Counted from the stretch's first letter, positions 32,427 to 42,648 are shown. The stretch: 64,000 nt of DNA from Paratrimastix pyriformis (GCA_027972325.1 JAPMOS010000147.1:1-64000); one strand, 5' to 3'. Program-made: numbers and translations. The notes: generated from the sequence alone by a model not told the origin.

Positions 32427-32756
32427 ATGGAAGGCGCTTCGTCCCCCGGGGGTCTTTTTCTGAGGCTTCGCCCCCTCTGTATTTTTCCCTGATTTTTTTG
32501 CGTGACCTGGTAAGCCGGAGGTTTCTCCACCCTCCTCTTTCCCTCCGCAGACACATGCTTACCGGGGTGAGCTTCGGCGGCTCATGGGGAGGAGAAGTTG
32601 AATTTTATTGTGCCGATGTTTGATCAATCTTTGAAAGCCTCTTTTGTTTTGTCTCTCTCGTCTTTCTTCTATCTACATTCTTTCTTTGGGATGCGTCTGG
32701 GCCTGACCACACCTTCCGGAGTGGTGCCCGGCCCCTTTGACGTGCTTACGCAAGGG
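32427..32756. other. A1 3' non-coding region
   Basis: About 330 bp between the Arg/Gly-rich ORF and the right terminal repeat, with pyrimidine-rich tracts (ttgttttgtctctctcgtctttcttc) and no supported gene. Nearly identical in A2 and A4. Confidence 0.6.
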
Positions 32757-32889
32757 CAGGGTACACTATCCGTGTCAGCTGACATGGAATTTCTTTCTAT
32801 TTGTGGTCAGTGCCGCTTTTTGCGTTGCCTGACGTGATGTCTATTTTCCTGGGGGTTTGGGAAGAAGAAGAGTCTCGATGATTCCTCGC
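32757..32889 (+). repeat. A1 right terminal inverted repeat
   Basis: Matches 22034-22164 and reads agggtacactatccgtg through to GATGATTCCTCGC. Confidence 0.9.
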
Positions 32890-33393
32890 GGGACCGAAGA
32901 CGCGTCGGGAGGGGTATTTCCGCTCGGCCTTCAGTACTCCGATCTCCAGCGCCGTCTCCTCTGCCGACTCCCCGAGAGGTTGCTCAATCACCAACTGCTC
33001 CACGAAGTCCAGGGCGGACGACACGGATCTCCAACACCGCCGCCGCCAATACCAGTGAACTAACTCCGGCTTATTGGGCAATGAATTTGCTTTTTGCCCT
33101 AAAATTGCGCGGCATTCCAAACTCGAACTTGATGTGGCACGACGTCTTCGGGAATCACACCGAAACAAACCGTCTCTTTCTTCTCTTATATAAATTCTAC
33201 TCTGTGATTCATGGCAAACTCTCCGCTTCTGATGCTGAATCCATTGTATGGGACGATGTTCTTCCACAGGCTCAAGTACAACTCATGAGGCTTCGCCGAA
33301 CGGTGAAACACGCCCAACAAAAACAAAACGGTCAGTGATATTAAAAAGTGTACGTTGTTGAACTTTCCATGACATTCTCAGGATTCACCGAAG
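32890..33393 (+). CDS. Hypothetical ORF (33081-33338) and flank of A1
   Basis: The sequence right of A1 is unrelated to families A, B and C. An 85-residue ATG frame at 33081-33338 starts MNLLFALKLRGIPNSN and continues with a hydrophobic/aromatic, folded-looking composition (NRLFLLLYKFYSVIHGKL, IVWDDVLPQAQVQLMRL). I do not recognise it. A minus-strand frame (down from 33267) overlaps it. It could be a host gene fragment or part of an unrecognised element. Confidence 0.3.
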
Positions 33394-34062
33394 TTGTCGT
33401 TGCGCAACAAATCGAAAGACCCAGCCGCACTGCTGACCGAGGGCTTCCTTTTTGCGGATGATGAAGAAACGGCCCGCACCGGAAAAGAGGTACCGGAGGA
33501 AATCCTCAGGCTTGACGAGACCGCCGAGCCCGCCAAAGCATCACTTCCGGCCAAGCGTATGAGTGTCGAAGGGGTGCGGGTGAATCCTCCGAGGCCACGA
33601 ATGGGTCAAAGTCAAGCTGCGCCAGGCAAGAAGAAGAAAAAACCAACTCCTCCCAAAAAAGAAAAGCCAGCAGCGCCTCCGAAACCCACTCCCCGACCAG
33701 CCCCCTTGGCCCCCTCTCAACGGCCATCGTCATCCCCACCTGCGGTGGACGACGATGATAATGAAGACAGCGAAGACGATGACGGCGGGAAAGAAAAACC
33801 AGCGCCTCCGAAACGACCAGCCCCCTCCCCCGCTCAACGGCCATCGCCATCCCCACCTGTGATGGACGACGATGATAATGAAGAGAACGAAGACGAAGAC
33901 GGGACAGAGCCACACGACGGGACAGAGCCAGACGACGACGACGGCGCTCAGAATGAACCGTATGTGCTCGTGCGCAACGAATCCTCTCAGGACGAATCCT
34001 TTCCGTCGGGCAAAGGTCTGTCACCCCAACCCTTCGTGCTTCTGGCCTGCCCCTTCCGGGGA
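33373..34062 (+). CDS. Acidic, Pro/Lys-rich low-complexity ORF
   Basis: An open frame without a clear ATG, giving first a mixed segment (DPAALLTEGFLFADDEE, EILRLDETAEPAKASL), then a Lys/Pro-rich tract (APGKKKKKPTPPKKEKP) and two tandem modules of about 40 residues, each running from Pro/Lys-rich to SPPAVDDDDNEDSEDDD or SPPVMDDDDNEENEDED, ending near RNESSQDESFPSGK. The period composition suggests a disordered, charged protein segment. No family was recognised. It may be a piece of a host gene or of a retrotransposon ORF1. Confidence 0.35.
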
Positions 34063-34301
34063 ACTTCCCACGGTGTTGCAGGTGCTGCCATGGGTGGATG
34101 CCTCCGTGCCCTGCCGTTCGCCGTTGCCCCACCGTCAGCTCCTCTGGTCCCCCGTTCGCAGCAACCAGCCCCTCGCTCGTTCAGCCACTTCCAGCAACAA
34201 CCCCCTTGCCATGCAGCCTGGGCCTCTTCCTGCCGCGCAGCGCGTCGCACCGGCCAACCCGGCTGGTGCGGGGCGCCCGTTGGTGTGAACTCCCTGCCCC
34301 G

Positions 34302-34325
34302 CCCCCCCCCCCCCCCCCCCCCCCG
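34302..34325. repeat. Poly-C tract
   Basis: An uninterrupted run of more than 20 C residues, with a second run of about 18 at 34449-34466. Such runs are unstable and are also hard to assemble, so the exact lengths may be unreliable. Confidence 0.85.
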
Positions 34326-34592
34326 CACCCCCAAATCCCTGATGTGAACGCCCCACACACGGCACCCATACACAGCACCCACACATCACGCATACCTCCG
34401 CATATCTCAATCACCCCATGCCCTCCTCCCTCCACTCTCCCCTCCCTACCCCCCCCCCCCCCCCCTCGTCTGCTTCATCGGGCCTCTTCCACTGACGCCC
34501 AGCAGGCTCCTCGCCTCGGTAAGGTCCGCGGTTTTTGGGCTGTTGATTAAGCTTCTGTCATGTACATCGGCGGGGAATGTCCGTGCTTGGAG
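34326..34592. other. C-rich spacer with no supported gene
   Basis: Pyrimidine-rich sequence (cacccatacacagcacccacac; ccctcctccctccactctcc) between the poly-C runs and the minisatellite. Open frames here reflect composition. Confidence 0.4.
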
Positions 34593-34928
34593 TCCACACA
34601 CACACGGCGGCTCACACGGCGGCTCACACACGGCGGCTCACACACGGCGGCTCACACGGCGGCTCACACACACGGCGGCTCACACACACGGCGGTTCACA
34701 CACACACGGCGGCTCACACGGCGGCTCACACACACACGGCGGCTCACACACACGGCGGCTCACACACACGGCGGCTCACACACACACGGCGGCTCACACA
34801 CACACGGCGGCTCACGCACACCCGTTACTTCGTTCCTTCTTTACACGACACACACGGCGGCCCACACACACGGCGGCTCACACACACACGGCGGCTCACA
34901 CACACACGGCGGCTCACACATACACGGC
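34593..34928. repeat. Minisatellite of cggcggctcacaca units
   Basis: About 330 bp of units built from an invariant cggcggctca core and a variable (CA)n spacer of two to four dinucleotides, giving unit lengths of 12, 14 and 16 bp. One interruption at about 34815-34850 (cgcacacccgttacttcgttcc) separates two blocks. All frames are open and give His/Thr/Gly/Ser or Thr/Arg/Leu peptides. Confidence 0.95.
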
Positions 34929-35116
34929 ATTTTCTCCCTTACTCCCAACTCTGATCCCCCCCACATCCTCCACACCCGGCCCTGTCGTCGCGTTCTACAC
35001 TGTCGTTCGGCCTGCCCTGGTCGTTCGTCTACGTTCGTGGTGTTCCGCCCCGTTCCGTCGTCCCGCCCCGTCGTCCCGTCCCGTTTGTCCTGTCCCGTCG
35101 TCCCGTCCCGTCGTTC

Positions 35117-35155
35117 GTTACGTCGATGCGTGTGTGTGTGTGTGTGTGTGTGCTA
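35117..35155. repeat. (GT)n microsatellite: tail of a minus-strand LINE
   Basis: The run is followed by ctatactattc. On the other strand it reads gaatagtatagcacacacac, the same tail as gaatagtataacacacac at 40022-40043. It is therefore the 3' tail of a non-LTR element on the minus strand. Confidence 0.8.
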
Positions 35156-35940
35156 TACTATTCTGAGATCTGAAACCAAACGAAAAAATCGAATGAAACA
35201 GAAACCAGAAAACCGAAACCCAGCCGAAGCTGGCGGGTAAGATGCCCTCTGCACCCCACCGAGGGGAGGCAGCACAGGAGAGCATCGGGGGAGAGAGTGA
35301 GACTGGAATACCGCAGAGAGACACAACCGTTCAAACATGGGGACGAAGGGGCGAAGAAAGGACGGGAAAACCAGAAGAAAGTGACGAGGGAAGCGAAAAA
35401 AGGAAACCAAGATGACAGTTAGAACGAAAAGTACTCATTGCGCCAGCCCGAGGGGGGTCTGGACCCCATCCACCAACTATCGAGCGGTATGATAGTTTGG
35501 GTCCCTCGATCCATCCCCCCCACTCGCGATGCACATCTCCCAAAATCCCACGGTTGGCAACTGGAGAAAGATCGCGGGGGCCAATCTTGCGAGGCGGGGC
35601 CGTAGCAGGGTCAGGCGAAGCAGCAGCGCGAGCCACAGACACAGACACAGGCAACAGAGACACACCAGCACGGAAAGGGACAGCAGGGACAGCAGGGACA
35701 GCAGGGGCAGGGGCAGGGGCAGGGGCAGGGGCAGGGGCAGGGGCAGGGGCAGGGGCAGGGGCAGGGGGGGGGCACAGGGGCAGGTGATGGCGTGGGTGCA
35801 GCCCGAGCAAAAGGATTCGCAGTGGGGGCGGGCGGGCGTGGTGCCGAAGGTGCCGCAAACGGATTGGAAGGAGACTTGGACCGCTCCTTCTTGGCGGCTG
35901 GGCGGTGATCGCCATCGATAGGTGACGGTCCCTCACGGGA
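35156..35940 (-). mobile_element. 3' end of a non-LTR element related to the one at 38617-40043
   Basis: On the minus strand the sequence codes for Pro/Ala-rich peptide, then RKIGPRDLSPVANRG and GGWIEGPKLSYRSIVGGW, ending soon after; about 300 bp of non-coding DNA and the (CA)n tail follow. The plus-strand copy at 39590-40043 gives VRKIGAADLVPSRG and GRWIRGPSKLSYRSF in the same positions, so both are copies of one family. The 5' side is cut near 35940, where reverse transcriptase sequence on the opposite strand begins. Confidence 0.65.
35698..35772. repeat. (GGGGCA)n microsatellite
   Basis: About eleven units of ggggca in a row, preceded by three cagggacag units. It lies inside the Pro/Ala-rich coding part of the minus-strand element and encodes alternating Pro/Ala or Pro/Cys. 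Confidence 0.9.
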
Positions 35941-35949
35941 GGCGTGGGT

Positions 35950-37992
35950 GGAAGGGTAATTATGGCCCCTCTGACGACGCATGATATCCAGACAATACTG
36001 GGGGCTTTGCCGGACGGGAAAGCGGCTGGCCCGGATGGAGTGACGGCGGAGATGGTCCATGCTTGTCAGGACGAAATTAAGGAGTGGTTGGGGAGGCGAT
36101 ACAACGAGATGTTGGAGAAGTCTGAGGTTCCTGAGGAGCTGAAACTCAGCTCGGTCTATATGGCAACCAAATCGCAGACGGAGCATCCGGGGGATCCGGC
36201 CGGTAGAAGGCCTTAACTTTAATACAGGTTTTTTTGAAAGGACTGCAGGTAGTGATTGCCTCGAGATTTCAAGACTGGTGCGTTGAAAAAGGGGTATTCG
36301 GGGCGGAGCAGTTTGGTTTCCTGAGGGATCGGAGGATTGAGACGCCTATTGCCGAGATTTTGGGGGTGTTGACGGACTCGAAGATTCTGGGAGGTAAGGA
36401 GTTCCACATGTGCGCGCTAGATATAAGAAAGGCCTATGATACAGTTGACATGGAGGCGCTCAGAAGGGGGTTGGGAAGGATGGGGTGGAAGAGGAATTTG
36501 TCAGGTATGTGGACAGCTTGTATGAGGGGAGAAAGGCGCGTGTGATCACGGGGTACGGGTTGACGGATAGCTATGACATTGAGAGAGGAATTAGTCAAGG
36601 GGACCCGTTGTCCTGCCTGCTGTTTATCTCCTTCATGGAGGGAGTCTTGGCGGAGGTGAGACGACAGGAGGGGGGCTATATTCTGGATAGCGGCAGGAAG
36701 GTAAAGGTGTTGGCATTTGCGGACGATATTATGTTGGTGACGAGAACAAGGGAACAGATGGTCCGCTTGGTGAATACGGTAAGGCGGAAAGTGGAAGAGG
36801 CTGGTATGGAGCTGTCGTGGAGCAAGTGTGACTACCTGTGTGGCGGGGAAGGGGAAGACGGACTTGGATCTGGGAGAGGGTCGGAAGATCAGAGTGCAGC
36901 AAAGGGTGGAGCAATTCGGTATCTTGGGATATGGATAGATGAGGAGATGAACATGAAGGTCAACACGGAGAAGGTGATCCAGAAAATGTGTGGGCGACTG
37001 CACAGGCTCATGGACAAGAAGGTCCCTCCGAGGTTGATGGTGCAAATGATTAATGAGTGTGTCTCGACTTGCCTACAATACACGGCGAGGCAGTGCCCAA
37101 TGCCGACAAGGGACTTGGAAACACTGAAGCAGAGATATGCGAGGGTGTTCAGGGAAATCGGAGGTTGTATTGGGAAATGCGACCCGGCAGAGGTGCTGTT
37201 CTTTCCGGAGGAGGAAGGGGTATGGGGCTGAAGGACCCGATTGATGTCCATGATATGATGGTGATGACACAAATTCTGGGGAGGATGGCGGACGAGCAGG
37301 GTGTGGAGTGGTGCTGAGGGAGGAGATCGCGCTGCTGCAGAAATTGTGGACGACGCGTGAGCCGCTGTTGGATGATGCAGGGAAGTGGGTGAAGATGCAC
37401 GGGCAGGAGAAGATGCCGGGGGTCGTGATTGGGGCGTTGCAGGTGATGCACAGGAGAGACATGGCGATCCTGAGGGACGGTGAGAAACTGAAGGAGGAAG
37501 TGAAGTACGGCATGCCGACGACACTGGAAGAGATGGCGGAGCCCTGCAAGATAACAAAGAAGCACAGACAGACCCTCATGAAAAGGAAGATTCGGAGTGT
37601 GGCGGACCTCATCATAGGGGGAAGATTTCATTGGAAAGGGGTGATGCCGCAGTATGTGGAGACGATCAAAAAGCGGGTGTGTCTGTATGGTAACAGGGTG
37701 AGTCCGGACTATCTGCAATTGGCGAGGCGGATTCGGGAGGAGGAGTCGGCGGAGGAGGGGCGGAAGAGGCGGAGAGTGGGGAAGGAAAAGGAGGAAGGCA
37801 ATGCAGATAAGGGGAATGAAGGAAGGAGTGAGGGGAGTCGGGGGGTTGGGGCGGTCGGGGGGGAAGCGAAACCAAGAGTCAAGAGGCAAGCAAAGTTGCA
37901 GTGCGTCGGGGGGAAGGTGGCAGTGGTGAAACAGAGGAAACATGGGAGGGAGGATGGGGTGGGAAAGGGGGAGAGTAAGAAGGGAAGGAGCG
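35950..37992 (+). pseudogene. LINE reverse transcriptase, first part (cut by C2)
   Basis: Non-LTR reverse transcriptase, which copies its RNA at the chromosomal target. Motifs in order: LTTHDIQTILGALPDGKAAGPDG (35970-36060; listed here in two parts as DIQTILGALPDGK and AAGPDG), AEQFGFLRDRR, MCALDIRKAYDTVD (motif A), GISQGDPLSCLLF (motif B), KVLAFADDIMLVTRT (FADD catalytic), YLGIWID (motif D/E), then a thumb and a long charged linker (KRRRVGKEKEEGNADKG). The amino-terminal endonuclease is absent, so it is 5' truncated. The frame shifts at about 36210, 36545 and again around 37230-37310. It ends at 37992 where C2 begins. The inverted RNase H half at 52716-54962 is likely its continuation. Confidence 0.85.
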
Positions 37993-38170
37993 TTCTCCTT
38001 CACGAGTTCGGAGAACGAGGGACAGCCTTCGTGGGATAGCCCCAAACAAACCCAAACCAAGAAAGAGTGAACACTTGCACAGCAAGCACGCAAAACGGCA
38101 CTGACATCCAAAAATTTTATCAAAAGAATTTGACATGTCATGTCAGTGCCGGCAGTCGACTCGTCCTTTT
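37993..38170 (+). repeat. C2 left terminal inverted repeat
   Basis: Nearly identical to 6704-6880, including the hairpin arms CGGCACTGACAT and ATGTCAGTGCCG. After it C1 and C2 diverge, so they are separate subfamilies or old copies. Confidence 0.9.
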
Positions 38171-38616
38171 GCGCACTAAGCAAATCGCAACGCAATCCTT
38201 TATCCCGGAGTTCTCTATTTTCTCGGTCCTCTCGGACTCATTTTTCATAGCTTATTGGGAACTCTGAAGTCAAAGAAAACTGCATCATTATTGTCCTCGG
38301 GAGCGGGGGTTTGATGATCGACCTCATCTGTTTTGACAATGTCGCTTTCAAGCTTCAACGAGCTCTGGAAAAGATCTGCGCTCTGCTTGGGAACGGTGGG
38401 CGGTGCCCTTTGGCTCACGCGCACTCGCTTCCGCGCCACTTCGGTGGTGCATTATCGCGACCTCCCGCTCATGTATCAGTTGGCACTCGGGGTTTCTTCG
38501 GGGTCCCCCCCGCAGTTGTTATCCTCGTGCTTTTGTTCGTCGTTTGCCGGCTGAAACGGACTTGTGACCCGCTGGGTCTTGTGAGGTGATTGGAGAATGA
38601 TCGGAGGCCCCGGCCT
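38171..38616. other. C2 body left of the non-LTR insertion
   Basis: About 450 bp without supported gene. Ends with the 13-bp block GAGGCCCCGGCCT at 38604-38616, the left copy of a target duplication. Confidence 0.5.
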
Positions 38617-40043
38617 TCCCCCGGCATTGGCGTCCTTTTGAATTCAAATCCGAGCGTCCCGTTGGATGGAAATCTGCTCGGAAAATGACGATCTTGATGG
38701 AGACGTCAGCAACTTCGTCATGATGCATGCCGAAATTAAACGCAATGATGATCCGTTTCTGCGCTTCCTGAACCGCGACATCTCTGAAAAGCATCTCCGC
38801 TATACGGATCTGGACAGCGATTTCAAGGTGCTTACGCAAAAGATGCTTCCTGAGCTTGCGAAATTGTTTGGGTACATCACTGTTCACAAGCAGCGGGTCG
38901 TCTCCAGAGCATTGCTGAAGACGATCGTTGAAATGCTCGGCAGCCTCGAGCGAGAAATGCTCGTTTCGTCTATGACTGACTTCTTTTATCAAGTGCTTGG
39001 CTCTGTCACGTGGCATGCTGGACAATCGGACTTGGAGAGTATCTCATCGGAATCGTCCGAGGAGCTCCCAATGAGTATGCGTTTTGGTGGTCCCGCAGCC
39101 TCATCCAACCGCTCTTTGAAACCGTCTGATTCGTCACGTCACACAACCTCAATGAGTGGGTGTCGGCCGCATCATGTATCACCACCCCACCCCGTCAATT
39201 GGGTGGAGGTCCGCCACACCCTCGCAGCCCTCCTTCTCCGAAGTCGCTCTCGGGCTCCAAGAAAGGACGGGCTGCCAACCCTTGAGGTCACCACTGTGCA
39301 CCCCTGCGGTCCCGGCCCCTTCGGGAACCCGTTTGCACATCAACCGGCGGCGCCCACCGCCCCGTCCACCCCGGTTCCTGACCCAGTGGTCGCCAAGCCG
39401 CCTGCGAGCTCCCGCACCCCAGCCCCAGCCTCGGCGAAGGGGTGAGCCCGGAGGCAAGAAGTCGATCGCCCCTGCAGTGGGTGCCCCTGCCCCTGCTGTC
39501 CCTGTTGTTGTGCCCCCTTGTCTGTGTCTGGCCCTGCCATGGCTGACACCAAGGCGCCTGATCCCGCTGCCGTGGCGCCGGCTGCTTCCGCTGCTGTTCG
39601 CAAGATTGGTGCCGCCGACCTGGTCCCCAGCCGGGGGGATCATGATGTGGGGAAGGAGCCAGTGTGGGGACGGTGGATCAGGGGACCATCCAAGTTGAGC
39701 TACCGGTCATTCCGGTGCTGGTGGATGGGCAGTAGCCCCCCCTCAGGCTGGCGCGAGGAGTGCTTCTCGTATTAACTTTCGTTTTCTTTTTTCTGTTCTT
39801 CGGTCCCCCCGCCCCCTCATTCTGTCATGTCCTCTTTGTTCCATTTTGTATGCGAGTTGATGTTTCCTTGCGAGTTTCCAGTCTCTCTCTTCCTCCCGAT
39901 GCCCCCTGTGCACCTTCCCCTGGAGGGAGCGCTGGGTGCTTTTACCACCGGCTTCGGCCGGACCAACGGTTTTCATTCACTATTTCTCAGTTCGATTATG
40001 TCGTGCTGTTTAGGTGATTGAATAGTATAACACACACACACAC
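38617..40043 (+). mobile_element. 1.4-kb non-LTR insertion with 13-bp target duplication
   Basis: The perfect 13-bp repeat GAGGCCCCGGCCT at 38604-38616 and 40044-40056 brackets a segment that ends in (AC)n, so it is a retroposed, non-LTR-type insertion. It holds an ORF region (38666-39775) but no reverse transcriptase. A related copy is on the minus strand at 35117-35940, and the tail gaatagtat(a)acacac resembles the end of the LINE at 52538. It may be a non-autonomous element mobilised by that LINE, or a LINE with only its first ORF left. Confidence 0.75.
38666..39445 (+). CDS. ORF of the 1.4-kb non-LTR element
   Basis: An ATG-initiated frame of 259 residues. The first 140 residues have a folded, mostly helical look (DPFLRFLNRDISEKHLRY, LTQKMLPELAKLFGYITV, RALLKTIVEMLGSLERE), followed by a Ser/Glu-rich part and a Pro/Ala-rich tail. 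A further piece in another frame up to 39775 (VRKIGAADLVPSRG to EECFSY) is conserved in the related copy at 35156-35700, so the original ORF probably extended there through a frameshift at the low-complexity tract. No zinc finger or RNA-binding fold was recognised; by position it is ORF1-like. Confidence 0.5.
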   Translation: MEICSENDDLDGDVSNFVMMHAEIKRNDDPFLRFLNRDISEKHLRYTDLDSDFKVLTQKMLPELAKLFGYITVHKQRVVSRALLKTIVEMLGSLEREMLVSSMTDFFYQVLGSVTWHAGQSDLESISSESSEELPMSMRFGGPAASSNRSLKPSDSSRHTTSMSGCRPHHVSPPHPVNWVEVRHTLAALLLRSRSRAPRKDGLPTLEVTTVHPCGPGPFGNPFAHQPAAPTAPSTPVPDPVVAKPPASSRTPAPASAKG

Positions 40044-40056
40044 GAGGCCCCGGCCT

Positions 40057-40442
40057 CCCACCACCCCTCTCGGGTCTGTGTTGATCCCTGGTATTTGCTC
40101 TTCCAGAAGAGACAGACGTGAAAAACTCTGTTCCTTGTTCTCAAATGAACGAAAACAAACAAAAACCAGCACGAAGAAAGAACAAACATTACCGTTTTTT
40201 ATACAGACTGCTTGCAGCTTTGAACGTGCTGGTTTGAACTTGGGTCCTCATTTCACACCCGAGGACACGTCTGGTGAAATGCAGTACTGTGGCTGCAGTT
40301 TTGTATTCGATTTCTTCGAACGGCTGCTCGTTTTCACGGGCGCTTCACTCCAGCGCTGCATGCGAGAAATACTCATTGCGAGGGCTCCGATGAGGCGTCT
40401 CTTTGAGGTCTTTGATTGGTTTACCACAAAGACGACACGTTC
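40057..40442. other. C2 body between the non-LTR insertion and A4
   Basis: About 390 bp with no supported gene; contains the remaining C2 sequence and ends at acgacacgttc, where A4 starts. Confidence 0.5.
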
Positions 40443-40575
40443 GCGAGGAATCATCGAGACTCTTCTTCTTCCCAAACCCCCAGGAAAATAGACATCACGT
40501 CAGGCAACGCAAAAAGCGGCACTGACCACAAATAGAAAGAAATTCCATGTCAGCTGACACGGATCGTGTACCCTG
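40443..40575 (-). repeat. A4 terminal inverted repeat (3' end)
   Basis: Starts GCGAGGAATCATCGAGAC and runs through CTTCCCAAACCCCCAGG to the tgtaccctgcccttgcg block; matches 32757-32889 in reverse. Confidence 0.9.
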
Positions 40576-40902
40576 CCCTTGCGTAAGCACGTCAAAGGGG
40601 CCGGGCACCACTCCGGAAGGTGTGGTCAGGCCCAGACGCATCCCAAAGAAAGAATGTAGAGAAGAAAGACGAGAGAGACAAAACAAAAGAGGCTTTCAAA
40701 GATTGATCAAACATCGGCACAATAAAATTCAACTTCTCCTCCCCATGAGCCGCCGAAGCTCACCCCGGTAAGCATGTGTCTGCGGAGGGAAAGAGGAGGG
40801 TGGAGAAACCTCCGGCTTACCAGGTCACGCAAAAAATCAGGAAAAAATACAGAGGGGGCGAAGCCTCAGAAAAAGACCCCCGGGGGACGAAGTGCCTTCC
40901 AT

Positions 40903-41400
40903 TCACTTCTTCCCCCCCTCCGCAGCAGACTCCTCAGCGGAGCTCTTGCCACGGGCAGAAGAGGCGGCCGAAAAGAACTTGCGGCCGCCACGGCCACGGC
41001 CACGGCCACGGCCACGAGTAGCACCCGAGACCATCCTCGGGTCGCGCCTCGAACAGCAGAGCCTCCGCGTCCGCGCGACGAGACCCAATGTCCACTGCGG
41101 CCGCGGTGGGTGTTGGAAACGACCACCCTCGACCCATCTTCCAGAGTGAAGAGGCGCGTAGCGGCCTTGGGGTGATCGTAGCCCTGCTTGGTCAGACGCC
41201 GGTTGGCGTTGTAGACCGAGAGTTCCTTGCCCGGGTCCAGCGCGAGGGCTGTGTGCGGGCGAGTGTGGTTGTGTTGTGACAGAGGGGGAAAGGTAACATG
41301 ACCTGTCTCCCTCCCACCCTTTGCTCCTCAAAATGGCAGGAAGAGCAAAGGTGGTGTCGGCAGGCTCAGGAGGTGGTGAGGCAGTGGGGCTGTAAGCCAT
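40903..41400 (-). CDS. Family A post-ICR ORF, Arg/Gly-rich protein (A4 copy)
   Basis: An ATG frame of about 165 residues, MAYSPTASPPPEPADTTF through RGRGRGRGGRKFF to a Lys-ending tail. It matches the A1 frame along its length with a few differences in the middle. Staying open in two independently inserted copies is modest evidence for coding. Confidence 0.5.
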   Translation of the reverse strand: MAYSPTASPPPEPADTTFALPAILRSKGWEGDRSCYLSPSVTTQPHSPAHSPRAGPGQGTLGLQRQPASDQAGLRSPQGRYAPLHSGRWVEGGRFQHPPRPQWTLGLVARTRRLCCSRRDPRMVSGATRGRGRGRGRGGRKFFSAASSARGKSSAEESAAEGGKK

Positions 41401-41440
41401 GTGGTGCTCCACGCCACCAGGGAGGCGGGTGGGAGTATTT

Positions 41441-41556
41441 CTGGGGTTTGGGAAGAAGAAGAGTCTCGATGATTCCTCGCTTCAGCCTCGGAGCCTCGGC
41501 GAACGAGTAATCAATCTCGACGACCTTCATCTTCCCAAACCCCAGGAAAATAGACA
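41441..41556 (-). repeat. A4 internal complementary region (ICR)
   Basis: Fusion of CTGGGGTTTGGGAAGAAG ... CCTCGC with TTCAGCCTCGGAG ... CTTCCCAAACCCC on the plus strand, as in A1 and A2. Confidence 0.9.
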
Positions 41557-41619
41557 GCATGCCAAAGGAATCACACTGCCTCCCAACTCGTGCCTGCCAA
41601 AGGGGGGAACCCCTAGAGG

Positions 41620-42646
41620 TCCCCCTTGTCAGGTTCAGCGGCCCCGACATTTCATGAGGTTTGCCACTGAACCGACCCGCCAACAGTGCCTCGTCGAAGC
41701 GATCCGTGACTCCTTCCACTGTGCGACCATAGTGCATTTGGTAGGTGCTGGACCTGGAGCTCCAACGATACCTGGTCAGAATCTGTGGCAGTGGAATGCC
41801 CAGTGCAGCGGCTTTCGACGGGGCGGCTGAGCGAATTGAATGGGCACCCCACTGCAGGGGAATGCCTGCCACCGTCATCGTCGAACGCACGCAGTTCCGG
41901 ATCCAGTCTGCCGAGATGGCTTTGCCCACCCTGCACTTCACTGAATTATCCCGTGGAAAGACAAAGAAGGTGTCCGACACTGCCTGACCCGCAACCGCTG
42001 GTTCCGTCGGCCGCTTGGTCAGCCACTGTTTCATGGCGCAGTGTAGGCACAGTGGGTTGTCGGGAGCCCCGACCACCTGGACCCATCGAATCTTGGTGTT
42101 GTGTGTCTCCTTCGGGCACACCTTCAGCCGAACTGAGTGCTCGCACCCCGGCTGGCCGAACTCAAAGCGTGAGTCGGAAAAGAGATCGAGGTTGTGTCCA
42201 TGACCCTCAACCCCGCGATCTCCAACAAGCTGGCGACTTTACCAATGAGCCGATTTTGGTCAAGGGTCGCATTGTCAGCCCATTCCCCCTCGAGCAATTT
42301 CAAGAGGTCTGCTAGGTCCCAGATCGGACCGAGGTCTTTGCCCCCAGCCGGTTTGTCCTTCCCGATGCCGGTGACGACTTGTTTCACCAGTTTGCCTTCC
42401 GGTGATAGAGGGTGGCCACTCATGGTGAAGTACATGGACAGTGCTGAGCGACGTGCCCCTGCCGAGCCCGAGCTGAGGTCCCTCTCCATGGCCTCATCCG
42501 CAATGAACGAGGCGACCTGGACCTCATTCTGGTCGGTCGCCTCCGTGATCGGAGCCAGGTCTTTGAGCGCGCACCACTCTTCATAGCGGCGAATGATGTG
42601 TGAGTATTTCTTCGAGGTTTTCTCTGCCAATGACCTCTGAATGAAA
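41620..42646 (-). pseudogene. A4 tyrosine recombinase
   Basis: Minus-strand recombinase with the amino-terminal part EKTSKKYSHIIRRYEEWC, a middle part LLKLLEGEWADNATLDQNRL and a catalytic part with GAHSIRSAAPSKAAALG (HxxR), LTRYRWSSRSS (Trp) and STYQMHYGR (Tyr). The sequence corresponds closely to A2. The mariner lies just upstream of it. Broken, about one or two breaks. Confidence 0.85.
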
Positions 42647-42648
42647 TA

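Larger units (their letters stand above)
27721..32889 (+). mobile_element. DIRS-like family A copy A1, right part
   Basis: Continuation of A1 after C1. It contains the rest of reverse transcriptase/RNase H, a mariner (29721-31007), the recombinase, the ICR (31769-31885), the Arg/Gly-rich ORF and the right terminal repeat ending GATTCCTCGC at 32889. Beyond it starts unrelated sequence. Comparison with the undisturbed A2 confirms that 6703 and 27721 are adjacent positions of one element. The reverse transcriptase section is nearly open; the recombinase section is broken, a few breaks in total. Confidence 0.9.

Noticed and set aside
33331-33381. A 51-bp GT...AG intron joining the 33081 ORF to the acidic ORF
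   Set aside because: The donor and acceptor phases do not match, so splicing there would not join the two frames.
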